Shown here piece by piece: positions 8,080 through 15,737 of a DNA stretch of 15,737 nucleotides. Position 1 is the first letter of the stretch. Every line of letters begins with the position of its first letter. This DNA comes from JAYPLE01 sp047627515. GTDB taxonomy: Bacteria; Bacteroidota; Bacteroidia; Cytophagales; Cyclobacteriaceae. The stretch is taken from assembly GCA_047627515.1 (NCBI GenBank), contig JBLHTU010000079.1, positions 1-15,737 of the forward strand, written 5' to 3'. The notes below the pieces were generated by a model, which ran no database searches, was not told where the DNA came from, and saw only the letters and a list, made by a program, of their open reading frames with translations. The position numbers and the translations under genes are program-made.

Positions 8080-9768
8080 CTAAGATAAGCCCACTACGGT
8101 TCCATTTTCATCAATATCGATGAATTCAGCTGAGGGCTCGGGAGGTAGACCCGGCATTCTGAGCATTTTACCTGTGATTGGAATAATGAATCCTGCTCCA
8201 CTTGCAATCTCTATCTCTCGAATATGAAGCGTAAAGGCTCCTGGGTTTCCTCGTTGCTTTGCGTCATCCGTAAGACTGCTCTGAGTCTTTGCAATGCAAA
8301 CGGGTAAATGAGTCAGCTCCAGCTGCTCAATCCGCTTAAGCATGCTTTCTGCTGCGGGAGTATATGAGAATTCTACGGCTCCGTATATATCCGATGCGAC
8401 TGCTTCTATTTTAGCCTTTATCGACTGGTCTAGTGCGTAGGTTTCCTTAAATTTTGAGCTACATGATGCGACCGCTAGCTTTACTTTTTCGGCAAGATCG
8501 ATGGTGCCTTCCCCTCCAGCTGACCAGCCATCGCTCACACTTGCTTCTACACCCAGTTCTAAGCAATGTTGTAAAATGTAATCGATTTCTCCCGCACTAT
8601 CTTGTACAAATTTATTAACAGCAACAACAATAGGAATACCAAATTTTTTGAGGTTGGCTACATGCCGATCAAGATTACCTATACCTTTTTTCAGCGCCTC
8701 TAGATTGGTATCATTCCAGTTGTCTTTGGTACATCCTCCGTGATACTTCAATGCTCGCAGTGTAGCAACCAGGACTACTGCTTTAGGGCTGATATTCCCA
8801 TATCTGCATTTGATATTGAAGAATTTTTCAGCGCCTAGATCAGCGCCAAATCCCGCTTCAGTCACGACATAAGGAGATAGAGACATGCCAAGTTTAGTGG
8901 CTATTAGTGAATTAGTGCCTTGCGCGATATTAGCAAATGGGCCACCATGGATGATTGCTGGATTTCCTTCTAGGGTTTGCACAAGGTTGGGGTTGATCGC
9001 ATCTTTGAGTAAGACGGCCATTGCTCCATTTGCTTTCAAGTCTTTGGCATAAACAGGATCCCCATCAAAGGTGTCCCCAATGTATATATTACCTAGTTTC
9101 TCTTTCAAATCTTGAAGGTCAGTGCACAGACACAAAGCAGCCATGACTTCAGAGGCAGCTGTTATATCAAACCCTGTCTCATTTAAAAATCCTCCTTGCT
9201 TACCTCCCAGTCCTGTAATCACATGTCTCAAGGAGCGGTCATTCATATCCATGACCCATTTCCAAGTGACTGTTCGAGGGTCAATGTCTAGACCATTTCC
9301 TTTTCGATGTATACTATTATTGATAAGTGCCGAAAGCAGGTTGTTTGCCTTCTCGATCGCCGCAAAGTCTCCTGTGAAATGGAGGTTAATATCTTCCATC
9401 GGTACTACTTGTGAGAATCCACCGCCTGTTGCTCCTCCCTTCACACCAAATACAGGGCCAAGAGAGGGCTCTCGCAGGACGGCGACTGACTGCACGCCAC
9501 TCTTATTTAATCCATCATTAAGGCCCACTGTCACAGTGGTCTTACCTTCTCCTGCTGGCGTCGGTGTGATGGCGGTCACCAAAATAAGGTTGCTGTCCGC
9601 TACCTTAGATTCATCGATATACTTCAATGGAATCTTAGCTTTATACTTCCCATAGTGCTCAATATCGAGACTGGATAATCCTAGTTTTTCAGCTATCTCA
9701 TTGATGTATTTGAGCGTAATACTCTGTGCTATCTTTAGATCGGGGTTATTCTGGTTGGGTGATGCCAT
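8080..9768 (-). CDS. fhs: Formate-tetrahydrofolate ligase
   Basis: This enzyme makes 10-formyl-tetrahydrofolate from formate, tetrahydrofolate and ATP, feeding one-carbon units to purine and formyl-Met synthesis. The protein is 562 residues, normal for the bacterial family. It shows the P-loop TPTPAGEGKTT (68-78), LREPSLGPVFGVKGG (98-112), VVPMEDINLHFTGD (121-134), and a C-terminal half with IHGGPFANIAQGTNS and TEAGFGADLGAEKF. The ATG at 9768 is the natural start. It is the first gene of the five-gene minus-strand run and diverges from the hydroxylase gene across 189 bases. I could not identify a folate riboswitch or a clear promoter for it in that spacer. Confidence 0.98.
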   Translation of the reverse strand: MASPNQNNPDLKIAQSITLKYINEIAEKLGLSSLDIEHYGKYKAKIPLKYIDESKVADSNLILVTAITPTPAGEGKTTVTVGLNDGLNKSGVQSVAVLREPSLGPVFGVKGGATGGGFSQVVPMEDINLHFTGDFAAIEKANNLLSALINNSIHRKGNGLDIDPRTVTWKWVMDMNDRSLRHVITGLGGKQGGFLNETGFDITAASEVMAALCLCTDLQDLKEKLGNIYIGDTFDGDPVYAKDLKANGAMAVLLKDAINPNLVQTLEGNPAIIHGGPFANIAQGTNSLIATKLGMSLSPYVVTEAGFGADLGAEKFFNIKCRYGNISPKAVVLVATLRALKYHGGCTKDNWNDTNLEALKKGIGNLDRHVANLKKFGIPIVVAVNKFVQDSAGEIDYILQHCLELGVEASVSDGWSAGGEGTIDLAEKVKLAVASCSSKFKETYALDQSIKAKIEAVASDIYGAVEFSYTPAAESMLKRIEQLELTHLPVCIAKTQSSLTDDAKQRGNPGAFTLHIREIEIASGAGFIIPITGKMLRMPGLPPEPSAEFIDIDENGTVVGLS

Positions 9769-9824
9769 GTAGGATTTTTAGATGTTCGGAGGGCTAAATA
9801 TACCTTCAATGGATGAAAACCTAC
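9769..9824 (-). promoter_or_regulatory. Possible leader hairpin occluding the fhs start
   Basis: In the sense of fhs, GTAGGTTTTC (plus-strand 9815-9824) can pair with AAAAATCCTAC, which ends directly before the ATG (plus-strand 9769-9779). That gives five plus four base pairs with a one-base bulge and a loop of about 36 bases. If the transcript includes this leader, the ribosome site would be partly paired. The pairing could be chance. Confidence 0.25.
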
Positions 9825-9925
9825 GATATTCGTCACAGTTTGATGAGACGTGAGCCATAGGTCAGCTAGCTTTCGTATTACTGGCCTTTTGACTATGATC
9901 GCCCGCTAAACTTGATTTCATTTAT

Positions 9926-9933
9926 TACATTTG
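9926..9933 (+). promoter_or_regulatory. Bacteroidota-type -7 promoter box (TAnnTTTG)
   Basis: TACATTTG matches the TAnnTTTG -7 element known for the primary sigma factor of Bacteroidota. It sits 24 bases upstream of the ATG of the hydroxylase gene and would give a short leader of about 20 bases. No TTG/TTTG -33 element is seen at the usual spacing (TTTTG at 9887-9891 is too far upstream), so the call rests on one box. Confidence 0.45.
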
Positions 9934-9957
9934 GAAACATAAACAACCCACCCCACT

Positions 9958-11226
9958 ATGGAAACTTATGTAATGGCACTCAACTTTGCCATTCCTATCT
10001 TTGTGGCACTGATTGTCATAGAGATGATCGCTGCTGCGCGAATGAACGCCGATGTTATTCGCAGTATGGATACTTTGGCGAGTCTCAGCAGTGGCTTGAC
10101 CAATGTTATAAAGGATGTATTAGGCCTTACAATTATCATCATTTCATACGCTTGGCTAGTCGATAAGATTGCTCTTTTTGAAATCAAATCCACCATAGCA
10201 GTCTATGTACTGGCTTTTGTAGGGAAGGACTTTGCTGGATATTGGATCCATCGACTGGCACACAAGGTCAATTACTTCTGGAACCATCACATCGTTCATC
10301 ACAGCAGCGAAGAATTTAACCTAGGATGCGCTTTGCGTCAGAGTATTTCAGAGTGGTTTTCCATTACTTTTATTTTTCTCATTCCTATTGCATTATTGGG
10401 CGTTCCCACAAAAGTAGTAGCGATTGTAGGGCCACTTCATTTATTTGCTCAGTACTGGTACCACACAAGATTGATTGGTAAGCTGGGTTGGTTGGAGCGT
10501 GTTATCGTGACACCCAGCCATCACAGAGTACATCATGCTATTAACGAGGTATATCTTGATAGAAACCTTTCTCAGGTTTTCATTATTTGGGACAAGCTGT
10601 TTGGGACTTTTCAGGAAGAGTTAGAGGCCGTTGCTCCTGTGTACGGGGTTAAAAGGCCTGTTCGTACTTGGAATCCATTTATCATCAATTTTATGCATTT
10701 GTGGCAATTGATCAAAGATGCATGGCATGCAGATAAGTACTGGGATAAGCTGCGCATATGGTTTATGCCTACTGGGTGGAGGCCTGCCGATGTCGAGGTT
10801 AAGTTTCCCCTGTCGGTGATAGAAGATGAATATGCCTATCAGAAATATGATCCAAAAGTATCGATACAGCTTCAGGTCTGGTCTTGGGCGCAGTATGTTT
10901 TTATTTTTGCCATGACCATGTATTTATTTAATCGATTGGCGGTGATCGGAATACCGGGCATCTTCCTGTATGGGTTCTTCCTGTTTCTATGTGTCTTTGC
11001 TCAAACGATGCTGATGGATACGAATCGATATGCTTGGCTCGTCGAAACAACTAAATCAGCTATTGGATTGACAGTGATTGTGGTGACAGGCGATTGGTTC
11101 TTATTACGTGATTTATCTGAGGGCTTTCTTTTTGCCCTTTCTGCTTATTTTCTCATGTCGGCTTTGATAGTCAATTATTTTCATTTTACAGAATTGAAAA
11201 GCACTAAAGCACTTCAAGTAGCTTAG
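9958..11226 (+). CDS. Membrane di-iron hydroxylase, sterol desaturase superfamily (alkylglycerol monooxygenase-like)
   Basis: A 422-residue integral-membrane protein of the fatty acid hydroxylase/sterol desaturase superfamily. The eight-histidine di-iron motifs are intact: HRLAH (98-102), HHIVHHSS (110-117) and SHHRVHH (187-193), with additional histidines at 161 and 169. The contexts WIHRLAH, NLGCALRQS, TPSHHRVHH and IIWDKLFGTF resemble mammalian alkylglycerol monooxygenase (TMEM195), which cleaves ether lipids using tetrahydrobiopterin. Hydrophobic segments lie at about 8-26, 54-70, 80-95 and 134-160. Residues 300-412 form a separate C-terminal block of three or four hydrophobic helices. 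The ATG at 9958 follows a TAnnTTTG box. The actual substrate (ether lipid, carotenoid, sterol-like or sphingolipid) is unknown. It diverges from fhs and converges on lptD. Confidence 0.88.
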   Translation: METYVMALNFAIPIFVALIVIEMIAAARMNADVIRSMDTLASLSSGLTNVIKDVLGLTIIIISYAWLVDKIALFEIKSTIAVYVLAFVGKDFAGYWIHRLAHKVNYFWNHHIVHHSSEEFNLGCALRQSISEWFSITFIFLIPIALLGVPTKVVAIVGPLHLFAQYWYHTRLIGKLGWLERVIVTPSHHRVHHAINEVYLDRNLSQVFIIWDKLFGTFQEELEAVAPVYGVKRPVRTWNPFIINFMHLWQLIKDAWHADKYWDKLRIWFMPTGWRPADVEVKFPLSVIEDEYAYQKYDPKVSIQLQVWSWAQYVFIFAMTMYLFNRLAVIGIPGIFLYGFFLFLCVFAQTMLMDTNRYAWLVETTKSAIGLTVIVVTGDWFLLRDLSEGFLFALSAYFLMSALIVNYFHFTELKSTKALQVA

Positions 11227-11237
11227 CCAATTAGTAG

Positions 11238-11288
11238 GCCCCTTCATCATGCAAGAAGTCGGGGGAGCTTACTGTCTTTCCTTGACAG
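11238..11288. other. Convergent spacer with two short hairpins
   Basis: Between the hydroxylase stop and the lptD stop, CCCCTTC (11239-11245) can pair with GAAG-tc-GGG (11255-11263, two-base bulge). CTGTC (11272-11276) can pair with GACAG (11284-11288) over a seven-base loop. Neither is followed by a T tract on either strand, so they are not convincing intrinsic terminators. They may act in 3'-end formation of the converging transcripts. No gene is seen in 11227-11319. Confidence 0.25.
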
Positions 11289-11319
11289 CTAGGATTGATC
11301 GGTGTGAAGCATTGCTAAT

Positions 11320-14211
11320 CTATAGGAAAAAATCGGTAAAGCTTCTTCGTCTTTGCAGCTTCAAATCTTGCAAGACACTTGATTTTGGCTGGATCACCAC
11401 AGAGAATGACTGCATACGCCCGAACGGGACCCAGTTAAAATTAAGCGACCAGCAATGTAAGTCGCGGTTGATACCAATACGCGTTTGAGTGAAGGTTTTT
11501 CTATCAAAATCATACCCTGAATTGAAGGTGACTTTGGTCTTTTTTGTAAGACTCAAGTCACCAGAAAAATTGAACGACTGACGAATCTGAGCATCCTGAA
11601 AACCACGTCTTGTTTGTGAGACCGTGTAGCCCATTCGAAGGCTCCAAGGGATCTCAAAATCGACGTACTGGTTGGGGTTTTGCTGCACGAATTCCAGTTC
11701 TGCTTGCTCGATATCACTTAGGTTCTCTGCACCAAACCCATTGTCAAAACTTTGCTGTCCTCGATCTAATCCCTGCTGAGGCGTACGATCTACATTAAGT
11801 CCATTTGACCTTTGCTGGTCTTTTGATTTCTTGGGGCGAAGGTTTAGGTTCATAGAAGTACTGAAGCGACTGACCTGGCCAAGGCCCAAACCATCTTGAA
11901 TAGAAAATCGATTTACTCTTTGCTGCGTCACAACTCTGTTACCAGTCGTACTCGTAGACTCACTGAGTAAGTCATATTGGTAAGGGTCTATCGAACCGCT
12001 GAAGTTGAGGCTTAGCTTATTATCAAAAAAGCTGGTTCGGGTCGAGAAGCTTATGTCAGCGAGCTGAAAAGAGTCAGCGGCAAAGTTGTATCCAGTACTG
12101 AATGATAAGTTATCAAATATTTTTATTTTTTTGAAGCCCTCACCGGTACTATCCGCTTTGTCTCTGACTTTTAATTCAAGGTTGTTTTGAAGACTAAAAC
12201 CAAGTGATCTATTTTCCTGGCCAGTAGGAGAACCATAGATGAAGTTTTGATATTTGGAGACTCGAGTACTATCGCCGTCAGCGCTTGACTGTACGTATGA
12301 ATAGACACCTTGCTCTACGCCGCCAAAATCAGGGCTGTAAGAGAACGAGAGAGAAGGTGTCATGACATGTCTAATCGCCTGGACCCGCTCGGCAATTTTG
12401 CCCTTGAAGAAGTAGGTACCGTAAACGATCGTGTTGACCGATGCGCCAGATGACCAGCTACCTGCTCTACTGAATCCATTGATAGTATCAATTTGGACTG
12501 CCTCCTGCTCGGGGTTCCACGAAAAATCTAGCTCCTCCATGTACCACACTTCCTGGTAGTTGAAGCTTGGGTTCAAAGAAAAATGCTTTAAAAATGGAAT
12601 TGATGTACTAACTGGAATCTGATGACGACCACCTGCTCTGCCCTGTCTTAGTACGATATCAAAATCTTGCCAAAAGTCGACGGTATCGTTATTTACATTG
12701 CCCTCACCTACATAGTCAAAGGGTAGATTTACACGAGATGAACCGTTACTTAATTCATTTTTTGCTACAAAGTTGTGACTGAAGTTGAGTTTGGCCAAAG
12801 GGTTATTAGCGTTTTTAAATAGACTTTTCAATGGAAATTGTCTGGCTGTATTCAAGGTAAGCTCTGGTGCACTTAAGGTGGCGATACCTGTTTGTAGGTT
12901 CTGATTTTGGCGAGCATTCAAGGTCATATTAAAAGGCGTTCCTTGAAATCGCTTGGAATAGGTCACATTGGACGAAAACTGGCTATTGATTGATCGATTA
13001 AAATCTTGCGAAGCGAGATTTGTATTTCTATTGAAACCATTAGTACCTAAGGAAACCGAAGCACTAAAGCTCGAAGTTCCTCGTGAGTCTTGGCGATGAT
13101 TCCACCTCAACCAAAAGTCCTGACTTGATTCAAGACTTTCTAGTTCACCAAATGTATTTTGATTGAAAGAGACATTCCATGCCCCGGAGTATTTGTACCG
13201 CTTTCTATAATTGGTCGTAAGGTTTGCAGCGATTGATCCTGTAGTGTATATATCGCCGGTAAGGCGCATATCGATGTATTCATTGATGGCCCAGTAGTAG
13301 CCCGCCTCTCTTAGAAAAAAGCCCCGTAATCGCTCCTCACCGTACGTTGGAAAAATTATGCCTGATACGCGTTGCTTTGGTTGTGGAAACATGCCAAACG
13401 GAAACCATAAAGGTGTAGGCACTTTGCCAAATCGCAGATTGAAAGGACCTGATACAATTTTATTTCCGGGAATGACTTTTAGTTTTTCCGATTCGATAAA
13501 AAAGTGCGGTTCTGCCAGATCACAAGTAGTATACCTAGCGCTTCTGATGAACATTTCGTCTTTTTCATTTTTCCGAACATTATCACCGTGCATAAATGCC
13601 CCCTCTTGCTCGGTCACGACACCTCGTATCTGCGCGCGCTTCGTTTCAAAATTGTAGACAATATTATCCGTTTCATAGACGGACGCCCCTTCACTAAAAA
13701 TAGGTCGCCCTTTTTTCCGACCAGTGCTATCTCTTATGAATGCAGAATTGATGGTTTTACTGTACATGTTTACATCAGTGCGAGCTGCTGACAGCGTAAT
13801 GGTGCCGTAATCGATGTAGGTGTCACCATACAGCTTTAGGCTTTGGTCTTTAAGATCAAAGAAAATGGAGTCCTTGGCTCGGTAGTTTATCGTAGTTTCG
13901 ATGTCTCTCGCAGCCCTTTGTGTTGATCTGGAGGTGTCGGAGGAGGCTGCAAGCAAGACATTGGCGGGTGTATTAAGTGTATCTTTTGGGTTAAAGTAAC
14001 TAACAGTATCAGTACTTGATCTTCCCAATCGAGCATTATCCGCTTTTATCGTTTTAAAGTCAGGGGTATTACTGATAGGCAAAGTGTCGCTTACCAGTAC
14101 AGGAGGTTGTATCTTGACAGACAAACTGTCTGTTGATTGACCGAAAGACGGGTAAGTCTGTAACCACAATAGGCTACACACGATAAAGATGTAATAAGCG
14201 TTACTCTTCAA
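11320..14211 (-). CDS. lptD: Putative LPS-assembly outer-membrane protein LptD
   Basis: A 963-residue outer-membrane protein expected to insert lipopolysaccharide into the outer leaflet as the end of the Lpt pathway. Residues 1-25 are a signal peptide ending SFGQ. A low-complexity Ser/Thr/Asp-rich linker runs to about 105. An OstA/LptA-like beta-jellyroll domain follows at about 109-240 (DSIFFDLKDQSLKLYGD; YTTCDLAEPHFFIES). The barrel entry carries WFPFGMFP (269-276) and SGIIFPTYGE...RGFFLREAGYYW, typical of Bacteroidota LptD. The rest is alternating barrel sequence to the C-terminus. The start appears to be TTG: an in-frame stop lies eight codons upstream and no ATG lies between. It is head-to-head with the amidase gene, 41 bases apart, so promoters must be shared or lie inside the opposite gene. 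Confidence 0.9.
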   Translation of the reverse strand: MKSNAYYIFIVCSLLWLQTYPSFGQSTDSLSVKIQPPVLVSDTLPISNTPDFKTIKADNARLGRSSTDTVSYFNPKDTLNTPANVLLAASSDTSRSTQRAARDIETTINYRAKDSIFFDLKDQSLKLYGDTYIDYGTITLSAARTDVNMYSKTINSAFIRDSTGRKKGRPIFSEGASVYETDNIVYNFETKRAQIRGVVTEQEGAFMHGDNVRKNEKDEMFIRSARYTTCDLAEPHFFIESEKLKVIPGNKIVSGPFNLRFGKVPTPLWFPFGMFPQPKQRVSGIIFPTYGEERLRGFFLREAGYYWAINEYIDMRLTGDIYTTGSIAANLTTNYRKRYKYSGAWNVSFNQNTFGELESLESSQDFWLRWNHRQDSRGTSSFSASVSLGTNGFNRNTNLASQDFNRSINSQFSSNVTYSKRFQGTPFNMTLNARQNQNLQTGIATLSAPELTLNTARQFPLKSLFKNANNPLAKLNFSHNFVAKNELSNGSSRVNLPFDYVGEGNVNNDTVDFWQDFDIVLRQGRAGGRHQIPVSTSIPFLKHFSLNPSFNYQEVWYMEELDFSWNPEQEAVQIDTINGFSRAGSWSSGASVNTIVYGTYFFKGKIAERVQAIRHVMTPSLSFSYSPDFGGVEQGVYSYVQSSADGDSTRVSKYQNFIYGSPTGQENRSLGFSLQNNLELKVRDKADSTGEGFKKIKIFDNLSFSTGYNFAADSFQLADISFSTRTSFFDNKLSLNFSGSIDPYQYDLLSESTSTTGNRVVTQQRVNRFSIQDGLGLGQVSRFSTSMNLNLRPKKSKDQQRSNGLNVDRTPQQGLDRGQQSFDNGFGAENLSDIEQAELEFVQQNPNQYVDFEIPWSLRMGYTVSQTRRGFQDAQIRQSFNFSGDLSLTKKTKVTFNSGYDFDRKTFTQTRIGINRDLHCWSLNFNWVPFGRMQSFSVVIQPKSSVLQDLKLQRRRSFTDFFL

Positions 14212-14252
14212 CCCAACGACCGGTTTTATTATTCAATGAAAAATCTGCAATT

Positions 14253-15080
14253 TTGCGTAAAAGTATTGCTTTTGGTATTTACAATAACCTTCGAAGTGTG
14301 AGAAATATTGCAATGTTGGCGGGAATAACGCTAGCCATGGTTCTTGGCTCTTTTCATCCCGTAGGAGTACGTGATTATCGAGTCCGAAAAATCGTGATTG
14401 ATCCGGGTCACGGAGGGAAAGATCCTGGAACCCATGGAGCGGTTTCAAAGGAAAAAGAAGTGGCACTCGCTATTTCGCTGCAAGTCAAGCGAATCATCGA
14501 GGATAATTTTAAAGATGTTGAGGTAATCCTTACTCGTAAGACGGATAGTTTTCCTACGCTTAATGATCGGGCGCAGATGGCCAATCAGATTGGTGCGGAT
14601 TTGTTCGTGTCTATTCATGCTAATTGGGTTTCAAATCCAAAAGTCTATGGTACAGAGACTTATGTGATGGGCGCACACAAAAGTGAGGATAATTTCAAGG
14701 TAGCTCAACGAGAAAATGAGGTGATTCTTTTAGAAGAGAATGGAGTTACGGCTTACGATGGTTTTGATCCAAAATCTCCCGAGTCGTACATTTTATTTTC
14801 TCTGTCGCAAAGCGCTCACCAAGAAAATTCATTGAATCTCGCTCGTCGGATTGAATCACAATTCAAAAATCGAGTTGGTAGGAGAAGTAGAGGGGTGAAA
14901 TCTGCCGGGTTTTGGGTGCTGTACAAGACCTATATGCCAAGTGTACTAGTGGAAGTTGGTTACCTTAGCAACGAGAAAGAAGAGCGTGAGCTGAATGATA
15001 AGTTGAACCAGGTATATATCGCATCTGGTATCTATAGAGCGTTACGGGAATACAAGCAAGAGGTAGAAGCACAATATTAA
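14253..15080 (+). CDS. N-acetylmuramoyl-L-alanine amidase (Amidase_3)
   Basis: A zinc enzyme that cuts the bond between MurNAc and the stem peptide of peptidoglycan, acting in the periplasm during cell separation or wall turnover. It has 275 residues. Zn ligands are visible as His53 (IDPGHGG), Glu67 (SKEKEVAL) and His122 (SIHAN); catalytic Glu234 lies in VEVGYLSN. Between them is an insert (about 140-190) containing AHKSEDNFKVAQREN, usual for Bacteroidota amidases. Residues 1-37 form a signal sequence with an unusually long basic N-region. The start is TTG at 14253. An ATG at 14313 (codon 21) would remove the basic residues, so I prefer TTG. An out-of-frame 21-codon ATG ORF overlaps the start. 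It is followed after 11 bases by the MCE gene, likely one operon. Confidence 0.92.
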   Translation: MRKSIAFGIYNNLRSVRNIAMLAGITLAMVLGSFHPVGVRDYRVRKIVIDPGHGGKDPGTHGAVSKEKEVALAISLQVKRIIEDNFKDVEVILTRKTDSFPTLNDRAQMANQIGADLFVSIHANWVSNPKVYGTETYVMGAHKSEDNFKVAQRENEVILLEENGVTAYDGFDPKSPESYILFSLSQSAHQENSLNLARRIESQFKNRVGRRSRGVKSAGFWVLYKTYMPSVLVEVGYLSNEKEERELNDKLNQVYIASGIYRALREYKQEVEAQY

Positions 15081-15091
15081 AAAATCATAAA

Positions 15092-15737
15092 GTGTCTAAA
15101 GAATTCAAAATTGGTCTGATCGCAGTAGCATCTGCTCTGATATTTTATTATGGCTTCAATTTCCTAAAAGGGATTGATTTTTTTTCTAAGACCTCTGGCT
15201 ATTATGTGATCTACAAGAATGTAGATGGATTATCAAAGTCTAATCCTGTGATCATCAACGGCTTGGCTGTAGGGAAAATCAGTAAAATCAAGTTACTGCA
15301 GGAATCGCAGCAAATCTTAGTTGAATTGAATATCGAAGAAGATATTATCCTAGGTGACTCCACCATTGCGGAGCTAGCAGACACAGATCTGCTAGGTTCC
15401 AAAGCTGTCATTTTGCGGGTCGGTCCATTGACGAATCCTCGACAGCCGGGGGACACTTTGATTGCCTACATCGATCCAGGGCTAGCAGCATATCTCGACG
15501 ATGTGCAGCCCATCGCGGACAACATCAACATTGCAATCCTCAGAATCAGTCAGATCCTTCAAGGGATGGAAGGCGTAGGTGCAGACTTCAAAAGCACAGT
15601 TAAGAACACAAATGAGCTGATTATTAGGGTTAACTCTTTGCTCGAGCAAAATGAAAGTGACCTTGAAAAAGCGGTAAACACCACCAATGATCTCCTCAAG
15701 AACATAGGTGCTAAGGTAGATCAATTGGACCCTATTC
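15092..15737 (+). CDS. MCE/MlaD-family lipid-transport protein, N-terminal part (3' end outside window)
   Basis: The first 215 codons of an inner-membrane-anchored MCE protein, the family that ferries phospholipids between inner and outer membranes (MlaD type). Residues 7-26 form one transmembrane anchor, followed by FLKGIDFFS, typical of the Bacteroidota form. The MCE domain spans about 37-118, with NVDGLSKSNPVIINGLAVGKI and a core ending AVILRV. From about 125 the sequence is helical, with heptad-like Leu/Ile/Asn-rich repeats, as expected for the coiled tail. The start is GTG at 15092, 11 bases after the amidase stop; the next in-frame codons upstream hold no ATG. The gene runs off the end of the window without a stop. 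ABC permease and ATPase partners are not in the window. Confidence 0.88.
   Translation, partial: MSKEFKIGLIAVASALIFYYGFNFLKGIDFFSKTSGYYVIYKNVDGLSKSNPVIINGLAVGKISKIKLLQESQQILVELNIEEDIILGDSTIAELADTDLLGSKAVILRVGPLTNPRQPGDTLIAYIDPGLAAYLDDVQPIADNINIAILRISQILQGMEGVGADFKSTVKNTNELIIRVNSLLEQNESDLEKAVNTTNDLLKNIGAKVDQLDPI

Noticed and set aside
9122..9655. 177-codon open frame on the plus strand inside fhs
   Set aside because: It is antisense to a strongly conserved enzyme and its translation has no recognisable motif; it is a shadow frame.
9769..9957. Tetrahydrofolate riboswitch upstream of fhs
   Set aside because: No multi-helix conserved architecture was recognisable, and this riboswitch class is known mainly from Firmicutes.
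11249..11488. 79-codon plus-strand frame starting between the hydroxylase and lptD
   Set aside because: Most of it overlaps the lptD 3' end antisense, and the composition is unlike a real protein.
13358..13791. Two overlapping plus-strand frames opposite lptD
   Set aside because: Both are antisense to the conserved OstA/barrel-entry part of LptD, with no family features.
1..15737. Mobile element, CRISPR array, defence island or prophage
   Set aside because: No transposase, integrase, repeat-spacer pattern, tRNA attachment site or phage gene was found on either strand.

Overview
The window looks like a chromosomal segment from a member of the Bacteroidota, probably a Cytophagales-type marine or soil bacterium. 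This is inferred from several signs: a TonB-dependent receptor with an N-terminal carboxypeptidase-regulatory-like domain, a lysyl-tRNA synthetase with the C-terminal extension usual in this phylum, an LptD / amidase / MCE envelope cluster, poor Shine-Dalgarno sequences, and a TAnnTTTG-type promoter box. I see no insertion sequence, integrase, tRNA, rRNA or CRISPR array. Most of the content is core housekeeping and envelope biogenesis.

Layout. Positions 1-2062 (+) hold the 3' end of a proline dehydrogenase gene, translationally coupled to lysS. Positions 2080-9768 (-) are five co-directional genes, in transcription order: fhs (formate-tetrahydrofolate ligase), a secreted PD40 beta-propeller protein, a fusion of two cyclic-nucleotide-binding-like domains to a PlsC-type acyltransferase, a cytoplasmic SGNH/GDSL hydrolase, and a TonB-dependent receptor. 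The acyltransferase and hydrolase lie 8 bases apart and are probably one unit. A weak terminator-like hairpin separates them from the receptor. Positions 9958-11226 (+), divergent from fhs, encode an integral-membrane di-iron hydroxylase resembling alkylglycerol monooxygenase (TMEM195). Positions 11320-14211 (-) encode a putative LptD LPS-assembly protein. Head-to-head with it are an N-acetylmuramoyl-L-alanine amidase (14253-15080, +) and an MCE/MlaD-like lipid-transport protein that runs off the window end.

How the genes fit together. The right third is an outer-membrane and cell-wall module: LPS insertion, peptidoglycan hydrolysis and phospholipid transport. The middle has a lipid flavour: an acyltransferase with sensory-like domains, a possible acyl hydrolase and a possible ether-lipid hydroxylase. 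The best candidate for something under-described is the double-CNBD acyltransferase at 5195-7120. It lacks clear cyclic-nucleotide phosphate-binding signatures and has an unusual acyltransferase block I, and it is paired with the SGNH hydrolase. Several genes appear to start with TTG or GTG, so their exact N-termini are less certain.
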